Below, in pieces: positions 33,782-41,152 of a DNA stretch of 48,485 nucleotides. Every line of letters begins with the position of its first letter. The stretch's first letter is position 1. The stretch is from CALBZE01 sp036381255. GTDB lineage: Bacteria > Gemmatimonadota > Gemmatimonadetes > Longimicrobiales > RSA9. The notes under the pieces are model-generated. The model was not told where the DNA came from, did no database searches, and saw only the letters and a program-made list of their open reading frames with translations. Made by a program: the position numbers and the translations under genes. The stretch covers positions 1-48,485 of the forward strand of contig DASVDG010000118.1 of the NCBI GenBank assembly GCA_036381255.1, written 5' to 3'.

Positions 33782-34183
33782 GCGGATCGGGGCCACGGGT
33801 GGTCGGCCGCGTCCGGGCGGCCGTGCGGCCCGGGCGATCTCCAGGGGAGCGGGTGGCAAAGATGACATCGCGGGCGTGGGCGGGCAAGGCCGGGGCGCGG
33901 GCGGCCGGCGCGAGGAACAAATCTCGACCGGCGCGAGGTCGGGGCGCGATCGGGGCGGGCGTCCCGACCTTCGGCCGCGGCCATCGCGCCCGGCACCCTT
34001 GCGCGGCCCGGGGCCGCGGCCCACACTGCGACTCGCGAGGGTCGTCGGCCGCGGCGACATCCGGCGGTTGCGGGGTAGTATGCACGGCCGGCGCGTCGCG
34101 CGATGCGCCGTGACGTCCCGTAGAATCGACAACGGTCGCGACCCGTCCGGCACGGCGGACGCGGCGCGTGGAAGGAGGCACGG

Positions 34184-34480
34184 ATGGTGACGGAACGCGA
34201 CATCAGGAAGGCGCTCCGCAAGGTGAAGGACCCGGAGATCAACCTGGACCTGGTGGTCCTGGGGCTGATCTACGACATCGAGATCGAGGACGGCCACGTG
34301 CGCGTGACCATGTCGCTGACCTCGCCGATGTGCCCGGTCGCGCCGCAGATCGTGGAGGAGGCGCGGGCGGCGGTCGAGGCGGTCGAGGGCGTCGAGAGCG
34401 CGGACGTAGAGCTGACGTTCGAGCCGCTCTGGACGCCGGAGCGAATCGACCCGATCATCCGGTCGTCGCTGGGGATCTGA
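34184..34480 (+). CDS. MIP18/DUF59 iron-sulfur assembly protein (SufT/PaaD-like)
   Basis: A 98-residue protein with VKDPEINLDLVVLGLIYDI, the DPE...D.V.LGLI..I pattern, and the VTMSLTSPMCPVAP motif with the conserved Cys. These act in Fe-S cluster assembly. GGAAGGAGG 5 bases before ATG 34184 is a near-perfect ribosome site. It stands alone on the plus strand, 400 bp from the divergent MBL gene; the region between shows only GC-rich inverted stretches. Confidence 0.85.
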   Translation: MVTERDIRKALRKVKDPEINLDLVVLGLIYDIEIEDGHVRVTMSLTSPMCPVAPQIVEEARAAVEAVEGVESADVELTFEPLWTPERIDPIIRSSLGI

Positions 34481-34608
34481 GGCGACGGCTTCGAACGGGC
34501 GACGACCCCGTCGGGGGTGAGGACGCCGCGGGCGCCCGATTGCACGGGGCCGGCGGCGTTCGTTTTTCCGGCGTGGTCGAGGCGACGGATCCAGGGATGG
34601 AGCATGCG

Positions 34609-35430
34609 ATGCAAGGCACGATCGACGGGTTGCGCATGCACTGGCGGGAGCGGGGCCGGGGGGCGGCGGTGCTCTTGATCCACGCGTTCCCGTTCCACGG
34701 CGGATTGTGGGACGAGCAAATCGAGCGGCTGCCGGACCGCTGGCGGTGGATCGCGCCGGACCTGCGCGGTTTCGGCCGCTCGGCGCCGGGCGCGCCGGCC
34801 GGGCCGCTCGCGATGGACGAGTACGCCGACGACCTCGTCGCGCTGCTGGACCGTCTGGACGTGCCGGCGGCGACGGTGTGCGGCGTCTCGATGGGCGGCT
34901 ACGTCGCGTTCGCGCTCTGGCGGCGGCACCCGGACCGCGTCCACGCGGTGGTGCTGTGCGACACGCGGGCGGCCGCGGACACGGAAGCCGCGCGCCGCGC
35001 GCGCGTGCAGCTCGCGATCCGGGTGCAGCGCGAGGGCGCGAGAGCGGCGGCGGACGCGATGCTGCCGAAGCTGCTCTCGGCGGCGACGCGGCGCGAGCGG
35101 CCGGAGATCGAAGCGCGGCTGCGGTCGATGATCGAGTCGACCGCGCCGGAATCGATCGTGCGCGGGCTCGAGGGGCTCGCCGACCGCGCCGACTCGACCG
35201 ACCTGCTCCCGACGATCACCGTGCCGACGCTGGTGCTGCACGGCGCCGAGGACGCGACCGTCCCGGTCGACGAGGCGCGGGCGATGGCCGAGCGCATCCC
35301 GGGCGCACGGCTGCGGGTCATCGAGGGCGCGGGCCACCTGCCGAACGTCGAGCGGCCCGCGGCGTTCGATCGCGAGCTGGTGCACTTCCTGGAGGCGACG
35401 GGCGCGCGCGGGGCGGGGCGTCCGGCGTAG
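34609..35430 (+). CDS. Alpha/beta hydrolase
   Basis: A 273-residue alpha/beta-fold hydrolase. It has the oxyanion region LLIHAFPFHGGLW, the nucleophile elbow GVSMGGYVAF (Ser), the acid in VLHGAEDATVPVD and the final His in IEGAGHLPNVERP. This is the profile of small esterases such as 3-oxoadipate enol-lactonase, but the substrate cannot be assigned. ATG 34609 has GGAG 6 bases upstream; ATG 34597 in the same frame is possible. The C-terminus adds a short Gly/Arg/Ala tail. Confidence 0.8.
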   Translation: MQGTIDGLRMHWRERGRGAAVLLIHAFPFHGGLWDEQIERLPDRWRWIAPDLRGFGRSAPGAPAGPLAMDEYADDLVALLDRLDVPAATVCGVSMGGYVAFALWRRHPDRVHAVVLCDTRAAADTEAARRARVQLAIRVQREGARAAADAMLPKLLSAATRRERPEIEARLRSMIESTAPESIVRGLEGLADRADSTDLLPTITVPTLVLHGAEDATVPVDEARAMAERIPGARLRVIEGAGHLPNVERPAAFDRELVHFLEATGARGAGRPA

Positions 35431-35478
35431 CGTACCGTCGGCGCACGCCGCGGCGCCGGAACGCGTGCGGGTGTCGCG

Positions 35479-35522
35479 CGCCGCCGGCCGGCCCGCGATC
35501 CTCGACGGGCCGACCGGCGGCG
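35479..35522. terminator. Bidirectional hairpin between convergent genes
   Basis: Bases 35479-35494 pair with 35507-35522 over 16 positions with one mismatch and a 12-nt loop. It lies between the hydrolase stop (plus) and the gyrA stop (minus), partly inside the last bases before gyrA's end, a natural place for shared termination. Confidence 0.6.
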
Positions 35523-35527
35523 TGCGC

Positions 35528-38095
35528 CTACTCGCCCGCGGCGGCCACCATCTCGAGCTTCTCGTCCGGCGCCGCGCCGCGCTTGCCGTCCGCGCGCTCG
35601 CCGCCGCGGTCGCGGGCGACGCGCGCGACCTCCATCACGCGGTCGCCGCGGACCGGGACGAGCAGTTGCTTCCCCTGCGTGGCGCGGCCCTGGAGCGGGA
35701 CATCCTTCGCTTTGACCCGCGTCGCGCGGCCGGTGCCGGTCAGGATCATCAGCTCGTCGCCGGGGACCAGCTCCTTCGCGGCGACGAGCGCGCCCGTCGC
35801 CTTCGTGACCTTCAGCGTGCTCGCGCCGATCCCGCCGCGGCGCTGCACCGGGTAGTCGGCGACGGGTGTGCGCTTCGCGTACCCCTGCTCCGTGACCGTG
35901 CACAACGCCGCCTCGCGGCGGACGACGACCATGCCGACGACCTCGTCGCCCTTGCGCAGCTTGATCCCCTTCACGCCCTGCGCCGCGCGGCCCATGAGCG
36001 AGATCTCGGTCTCCGGGAACCGGATCGCCTGCCCCTGCTTCGTGACCAGCACGACGTCGTTGATCCCGTCCGAGAGCTGGACGTCGAGCAGCCGGTCGCC
36101 CTTGCCGAGCTTGATCGCGAGGATCCCGTTCGCGCGGGCGTTCGCGAACTGGTCGAGCGCCGTGCGCTTGACCGTGCCGCCGGCCGTCAGGAAGACGAGC
36201 GAGCGCTCGGCCGAGAACTCGCTCACCGCGACCAGCGCGGCGATTGCCTCCTCGCGCTGCATCCCGAGCAGCTGCCAGAGCGGCTTGCCGCGGCTGGAGC
36301 GGCCCGCCTCCGGGACCTGGTGCACCGGCAGCGCGTACGCCTGCCCGTCCTCGGTGAAGAAGAGCAGCGTGTCGTGCGTGCTGGCGATGAACACGTGCTC
36401 GAGGAAGTCGTCGTCGTAGCGGTCCATCCCCGCGAGCGCCTTGCCGCTCGAGACGCGGCGCCGGTAGAGCGAGATCGGGATCCGCTTGACGTACCCCGCG
36501 TGGCTGACCGTGACGACGACCTCCTCCTGGGCGACGAGATCCTCGATCGAGAAGTCCTCGGCGCCGCCCTTCAGGATCGTCGTGCGGCGCGCATCGCCGT
36601 ACTTCTCGACCAGCGCGTCGACCTCGGAGAGGAGGAGCCGGAGCTGCTTCTTCTCGCTCTTCAGCAGCTTCTCGAGCTCCGCGATCTGCTTCTCGAGCGC
36701 CTTGAGCCGCTCGCGCAGCTCACGCGTCTCGAGCGCCGTCAGCTTCGCGAGCCGCATGTTCAGGATCGCGTCCGCCTGCTGCTCCGAGAGCTTGAACCGC
36801 TTGCGCAGCTTCGCCGACGCGTCCTCCCGGTCCTTCGCCTTGCGGATCACGTCGATCACCGCGTCGATGTTGTCGAGCGCGATCAGCAGCCCCTCGGTGA
36901 TGTGCGCCTCGGCCCGGGCCTTCTCCAGGTCGTGCGTCGAACGGCGACGGATCACGTCCAGCCGGTGGTCGCGGTAGCGCTCGAGGAACTCCTTCAGCGT
37001 CAGCTCCCGCGGCACGCCGCCGTCCAGCGCCAGCATGATCGCGCCGAACGTCGCCTGGAGGTACGTCTGCTTGTAGAGCAGGTTCAGCACCGGTGTCGCC
37101 TTGGCGCCTCGCTTCAGCTCGATGACGATGCGCATCCCGTCGCGGTCCGACTCGTCGCGCAGGTCCGCGATGTCGTCCGTCTTGCGCGCGCGCACCAGCT
37201 CCGCGATCTGCTCGATGACCCGCGACTTCGAGATGCCGTACGGCAGCTCCGTCACCACGAGCTGCTCTTTCCCGCCCCGCTTCGCCTCCTTCTGCACCCG
37301 CGCACGCATGACCATGCGGCCGCGGCCCGTGCGGTACGCGCTCTTGATCCCGTCCACGCCCAGGATGAACGCGCCGGTCGGGAAGTCCGGACCCGGCACG
37401 TGCTCGATCAGATCGTCGACCGTGCAGTCCGGGTGCTCGACCAGGTGCCGCAGCGCGGCGGCGACCTCGCGCAGGTTGTGCGGCGGGATGTTCGTCGCCA
37501 TCCCGACGGCGATCCCGGCGCTGCCGTTCACCAGCAGATTCGGCAGCTTCGCCGGGAGCACCGTCGGCTCCTGGCGCTGGCTGTCGAACGTCTCCGTGAA
37601 GTCGACCGTCTCCTTCTCGATGTCCGCGAGCAGCTCCGTCGCCGCCGCGGCCAGCCGCGCCTCCGTGTAGCGGTACGCCGCCGCGTTGTCGCCGTCGATC
37701 GAGCCGAAGTTGCCCTGCCCGTCCACGAGCGGGTAGCGCAGCGAGAAGTCCTGCACCATCCGCACGAGCGAGTCGTAGACCGCCATGTCGCCGTGCGGAT
37801 GGTACTTCCCGAGCACCTCACCGACGACCGCCGCGCTCTTCTTGTACGGCCGCCCCGGCGCGAGCCCGAGCTCGTGCATCGCGTACAGGATCCGCCGGTG
37901 CACCGGCTTCAGCCCGTCGCGCACGTCCGGCAGCGCCCGCTGCACGATCACGCTCATCGAGTAGTTGATGAACGACTCCCGCATCTCGTCTTCGATCAGA
38001 CGCGGCACCACCCGCTCGCGTCGCTGCGGCATCACCATCGTCGGCTCTTCTCCCGTGTGCGTCGTCGCGTACTGTTCGTCGAGGAAATCGGTCAT
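35528..38095 (-). CDS. gyrA: DNA gyrase subunit A
   Basis: Breaks and rejoins DNA during supercoiling. The 855-residue protein has the SFINYSMSVIVQRALPDVRD opening, catalytic Tyr143 in AAAYRYTEARL, the coiled-coil tower, and six C-terminal propeller repeats with the GyrA box QRRGGIG (usual QRRGGKG) that separates it from ParC. In the quinolone region the usual Ser/Thr/Ala of HPHGDSAVYD is Met104, while Asp108 is kept. ATG 38095 gives the MTDFLDEQYAT start; the longer 38149 frame is unlikely. No acidic tail is seen. Confidence 0.95.
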   Translation of the reverse strand: MTDFLDEQYATTHTGEEPTMVMPQRRERVVPRLIEDEMRESFINYSMSVIVQRALPDVRDGLKPVHRRILYAMHELGLAPGRPYKKSAAVVGEVLGKYHPHGDMAVYDSLVRMVQDFSLRYPLVDGQGNFGSIDGDNAAAYRYTEARLAAAATELLADIEKETVDFTETFDSQRQEPTVLPAKLPNLLVNGSAGIAVGMATNIPPHNLREVAAALRHLVEHPDCTVDDLIEHVPGPDFPTGAFILGVDGIKSAYRTGRGRMVMRARVQKEAKRGGKEQLVVTELPYGISKSRVIEQIAELVRARKTDDIADLRDESDRDGMRIVIELKRGAKATPVLNLLYKQTYLQATFGAIMLALDGGVPRELTLKEFLERYRDHRLDVIRRRSTHDLEKARAEAHITEGLLIALDNIDAVIDVIRKAKDREDASAKLRKRFKLSEQQADAILNMRLAKLTALETRELRERLKALEKQIAELEKLLKSEKKQLRLLLSEVDALVEKYGDARRTTILKGGAEDFSIEDLVAQEEVVVTVSHAGYVKRIPISLYRRRVSSGKALAGMDRYDDDFLEHVFIASTHDTLLFFTEDGQAYALPVHQVPEAGRSSRGKPLWQLLGMQREEAIAALVAVSEFSAERSLVFLTAGGTVKRTALDQFANARANGILAIKLGKGDRLLDVQLSDGINDVVLVTKQGQAIRFPETEISLMGRAAQGVKGIKLRKGDEVVGMVVVRREAALCTVTEQGYAKRTPVADYPVQRRGGIGASTLKVTKATGALVAAKELVPGDELMILTGTGRATRVKAKDVPLQGRATQGKQLLVPVRGDRVMEVARVARDRGGERADGKRGAAPDEKLEMVAAAGE

Positions 38096-38197
38096 ATCGG
38101 GTACCCGCGGCCCGCGTGTATGTTCGGTGTTCCTTCGGTGTTCGCGCAAGGGGCGAGCACCGGGAACGCAAGGCGCGTGCGCCGGCGGCGCGGGGTG

Positions 38198-38452
38198 TCA
38201 GGCGTCGGTTTCGGGGCTCTCGGCGCGGAGCAGCTCGGCGAGTTTGCGTCGCAGGTGCTCGGGCGCGCAGGGTCGTCCCTGGGCGGCGCGGCGGAGCGCG
38301 TCCTGGAACGCCTGACAGAAGGACAGGTGCGGGTAACAGCGCTTGCAGAGTTCGAAGTGTCGGCGCACGGCCGCGGCGTCGTCGGGCGTGAGCTCGCCGT
38401 CGAGGTATTCGTAGAGCCGGGCCACGGCGTCGCGGCAGGTCGTCTTATCCAT
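38198..38452 (-). CDS. Zinc-type anti-sigma factor (RsrA-like)
   Basis: An 84-residue protein. The ZAS motif HFELCKRCY (HxxxCxxC) is at residues ~32-40, preceded by LYEYLDGELTPDDAAAVRRH. It binds and holds its cognate sigma factor and may release it on thiol oxidation, as RsrA does. ATG 38452 overlaps the sigma gene's 3' end by 8 bp, the classic layout of such pairs. Confidence 0.85.
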   Translation of the reverse strand: MDKTTCRDAVARLYEYLDGELTPDDAAAVRRHFELCKRCYPHLSFCQAFQDALRRAAQGRPCAPEHLRRKLAELLRAESPETDA

Positions 38453-39029
38453 GGTTGGCGCGCGGGCGGATGTAGCCGTTGTCGACGGCGTAGGCGTAGA
38501 GCTTTTCCTGGAGCTGGCGCCTTCCGCGGAAGAGGCGGCTCTTGACGGTGCCGACGGGGATGTCGAGCACTGCGGCGATCTCGGCGTAGGCGAGCCCTTC
38601 GAGGTCGCTGAGGATGACGGCGTCGCGGAACTCGTCGGGGAGCGCCTCGATGGCGTCGAGGACGGAGTCATCGACGAGCTCGCGGAAGAAGTTGCCTTCG
38701 GGGTCGTCGGCGGAAGCGCCGGCGAAGAGCGGTCCCTCGGGCGAATCGGCGCCGGCGGCATCCGCGGAGCCGGCCGCCTGGTGCAGGATCTCGTCGTGGC
38801 GCACGCTGCGTTCCCGCTGCCGGAGGAAGACGTTGCGACAGATGGTAAAGAGCCAGCTCTTGGCGCGGGTTCCCGGGGTGTACTGCTCCCACGCCCTGTA
38901 GGCGCGGAGGAACGTCTCCTGGACGAGGTCCTCCGCGTCCGCGGGCGAGCCCGCGAGGCGCAGGGCGAAGCGGTAGACCGCGTCGAGGTGCGGCAGCGCT
39001 TCGGCTTCGAACGACTGCGTGCGATCCAT
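38445..39029 (-). CDS. ECF RNA polymerase sigma factor
   Basis: A 194-residue sigma70 family member. Region 2 is seen in HLDAVYRFALRLAGSPADAE then DLVQETFLRAYRAW and WLFTICRNVF. Region 4 is ALPDEFRDAVILSDLEGLAY followed by EIAAVLDIPVGTVKSRLFRGR. A 50-residue acidic linker lies between them. Together with the overlapping ZAS gene this is a stress-type SigH/SigR-like module. ATG 39029 is used; a TTG two codons earlier is possible. Confidence 0.92.
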   Translation of the reverse strand: MDRTQSFEAEALPHLDAVYRFALRLAGSPADAEDLVQETFLRAYRAWEQYTPGTRAKSWLFTICRNVFLRQRERSVRHDEILHQAAGSADAAGADSPEGPLFAGASADDPEGNFFRELVDDSVLDAIEALPDEFRDAVILSDLEGLAYAEIAAVLDIPVGTVKSRLFRGRRQLQEKLYAYAVDNGYIRPRANHG

Positions 39030-39288
39030 GGGCAATGAATTCGTGGGCGCGTCTCGCCTACCCCGGAGTGCGGGGTTCGGTTGCGTCCGGGGGGAGGATA
39101 CGGTGCGGGCGTGGAGCGCGCCAGGCTTCGCGGCGCCGGCGCGCCGCTAAGCGCCACGCCTTTCAGGGGTTAGGCTCCGCCCGCGTCGCTCGCCGCGCCT
39201 CGCCGCCTTCGGCGGTCGGGCTCCGCTGCTTCGCGGCCTGGCCGGGCCCGGCCGGGCTCGGGTCGGTGTCGCTCGCGGGGCTCCGCGC

Positions 39289-39606
39289 TCACTCCTCCCA
39301 CTCCTCCAGCACCTCCTCGAACTCGGCGGCCATGCCGGGGTGGCCGTGGCGGTGGGCGGCATCGATCCCCTTGCGGTAGGCGTCCTTCGCTTCCTCATCG
39401 CGGCCGAGGCGGCGGAGCGCGTTGCCGAGGCGGCCCCAGGCGTTGCCTTCGTCGTCGCTGAGGGCGAGGTATTCGTGCAGCTCGGCGGCGACCTCATCCC
39501 AGCGTTCGAGCTTCTCGAGCTCGAGGGCGAGGCCGAAGCGGAGCCGCGGGTCGTTCGGGTTGCGCTCGATCATCTTGCGGAGCGCGTCGATGCGGGGGTT
39601 TTCCAT
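39289..39606 (-). CDS. Tetratricopeptide repeat protein
   Basis: A 105-residue protein with about three TPR motifs (DPRLRFGLALELEKLERWDE, NAWGRLGNALRRLGRDEEAK, then HPGMAAEFEEVLEEWEE). It is probably a soluble adaptor. The gene is closely followed on the left by 250 bp without coding before the sigma factor. Confidence 0.75.
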   Translation of the reverse strand: MENPRIDALRKMIERNPNDPRLRFGLALELEKLERWDEVAAELHEYLALSDDEGNAWGRLGNALRRLGRDEEAKDAYRKGIDAAHRHGHPGMAAEFEEVLEEWEE

Positions 39607-39690
39607 GGGCTGAGCTTCGCGGGGCGTGGGCGGACGCGGGCGCCGGGACGTGCGGACGCCATCGCCTCCCTCGTGTCCGTGTCGGTTCAT

Positions 39691-39779
39691 CTCGGGTCCG
39701 GGCGTGCGGGGGGCTCTGCAAACCACGCTCGCGCGCGTCGCGGACAACCTGCTCGGGTCCGCGCGTGCGGGGGGCTCTG
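39691..39779 (+). repeat. 28-bp direct repeat in a 511-bp non-coding gap
   Basis: Copies at 39691-39718 and 39752-39779 differ at one base (TCCGGGCG versus TCCGCGCG), spaced 61 bp start to start. They are in the 39607-40117 gap between the TPR gene (minus) and the Usp gene (plus), where no gene is evident. The rest of the gap is very GC-rich and includes runs of GGGGCG(C/G)G. Possible use as an operator for the divergent genes is only a guess. Confidence 0.6.
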
Positions 39780-40117
39780 TGGGTCCTCCTCCGCGGTCGC
39801 GGCCCGGCGGCGACATCGTACGCGCGGACGCCGGCGCCGAGCAAGGCCGGGGGGCGGGGCGCGGGGCGAAGCGCGGGCGGGGCGCGGGGCGGGCGGCCGG
39901 GCGCCGGCGGCAGGCCGGCCGATCCCCGGGGTCGCACCGGCGGCGTGGCGCCGCTGGCCCGCGAGTTGCCGTGCTGCGAGGTCGTGGGAGCAGGTAGACC
40001 GATCGGGGCGGGCGGCGCAGGCCGCCCGTCGTCCGTTTCAGCCGTGATGATCCGGAACGGGAGGCTCGGGATGCCGGTGCGGGGGTCGATCGTGCGCGAT
40101 CCGGCGGGGCGGGAGCG

Positions 40118-41035
40118 TTGAGCTTCGCTTCGCGCATCCCGGTGTACCGTCGGGTGCTGGTGCCGCTGGACGGCTCGCCGTTCGGGGAGCAGGCGCTGCC
40201 GTACGCGGAGGCGGTCGCGCGGGCGGCGCGCGGCCGGATCGTGCTGGTGCACGCGCACGAGCTGCCGGTCGACATCGAGGGCGTCGCGATCGACCTCGCC
40301 TCGGACGCGGTGATGCGGGACCGGGCGCGGGCGTACCTGGAGGAGGTCGCGGCCGCGATCGCGTCGCGGGCGGACGTGCCCGTCGCGACGCGGCCGATGG
40401 TCGGCCGCCCGGCGGTGATGGTGGAGGTGGCCGTCCGGGACGTGGGCGCGGAGCTGGTCGTGATGAGCACGCACGGCCGGACCGGTCTCGCGCGGGCGTG
40501 GCTCGGCAGCGTCGCCGACGAGCTGGTCCGGCGGCTGGAGGTGCCGCTGCTGCTGGTGCGTCCGGCCGAACGGGGCGGCCGCGCGGGCGAGCGGGTCGAG
40601 TTCGAAGAGATCGTCGTCGCGCTGGACGGCTCGCTGCTCTCGGAGCGGATCCTGCCGCACGCGGCGGCGTTCGGCCGGCCGGACCGCACGCGCTACACGC
40701 TGGTGCGCGTGGTCCCGCCGGAGCTGGTCGTGGGCGGGCACGTGCTCCGGCTGGACGAGGCGCGGGCGCGGGAGCTCGTGTCGAAGGCCGAGGCGTACCT
40801 GAGCGGCGTGGCGGGGACGCTGCGCCCGCAGGCGGCGGAGGTCCGGACGCGGGTGGTCAAGCACACCGCGCCGGCGGCGGTGATCCTGGAAGTCGCCGCG
40901 GCGGCCGGTGCCGACCTGATCGCGATGACGACGCACGGGTACGGCGGGCTGAAGCGGCTGATGCTGGGGAGCACGTCGGACAAGGTACTGCGCGGCGCGG
41001 ACGTCCCGGTGCTCGTGAATCGGCCTGGCGAGTGA
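40118..41035 (+). CDS. Tandem universal stress protein (UspA family)
   Basis: A 305-residue protein with two Usp domains. Domain 1 begins YRRVLVPLDGSPFGEQALPY and ends with the nucleotide loop STHGRTGLARAWLGSVADEL; domain 2 begins EEIVVALDGSLLSERILPHA and ends TTHGYGGLKRLMLGSTSDKV. The G-x2-G-x9-G(S/T) ATP-binding pattern is present in both. TTG 40118 is the probable start with GGGAG upstream. It is followed by PEP synthase in the same direction. Confidence 0.88.
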   Translation: MSFASRIPVYRRVLVPLDGSPFGEQALPYAEAVARAARGRIVLVHAHELPVDIEGVAIDLASDAVMRDRARAYLEEVAAAIASRADVPVATRPMVGRPAVMVEVAVRDVGAELVVMSTHGRTGLARAWLGSVADELVRRLEVPLLLVRPAERGGRAGERVEFEEIVVALDGSLLSERILPHAAAFGRPDRTRYTLVRVVPPELVVGGHVLRLDEARARELVSKAEAYLSGVAGTLRPQAAEVRTRVVKHTAPAAVILEVAAAAGADLIAMTTHGYGGLKRLMLGSTSDKVLRGADVPVLVNRPGE

Positions 41036-41090
41036 TCGGTACGGGACGGACGACGCATCCGACGGCGCCCCCGGCGTGCGTTCGAGGGCA

Positions 41091-41112
41091 GCCGCCCGTG
41101 CCGGCGGGCGGC
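41091..41112 (+). terminator. GC hairpin between Usp and PEP synthase genes
   Basis: GCCGCCCG (41091-41098) pairs perfectly with CGGGCGGC (41105-41112) around a 6-nt loop. It has no U tract. Confidence 0.4.
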
Positions 41113-41152
41113 GGCGGCGGGCGGCGGCTCCGCCCAACGACGCGTGCAGGCA

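Noticed and set aside
32844..34181. Upstream extension of the HD-GYP frame to 1,147 codons
   Set aside because: The extra part is Arg/Pro-rich and overlaps the well-supported MBL gene in another frame; the GTGA overlap marks the real start.
35465..38545. 1,026-codon open frame on the plus strand
   Set aside because: It is antisense to gyrA in a GC-rich gene; the protein is Arg/Leu/Asp-rich without any domain.
39691..39779. Mini CRISPR array from the 28-bp repeat
   Set aside because: Only two copies, no inner stem of I-C type and no third unit; the unit does not resemble the 32-nt repeat by cas3.
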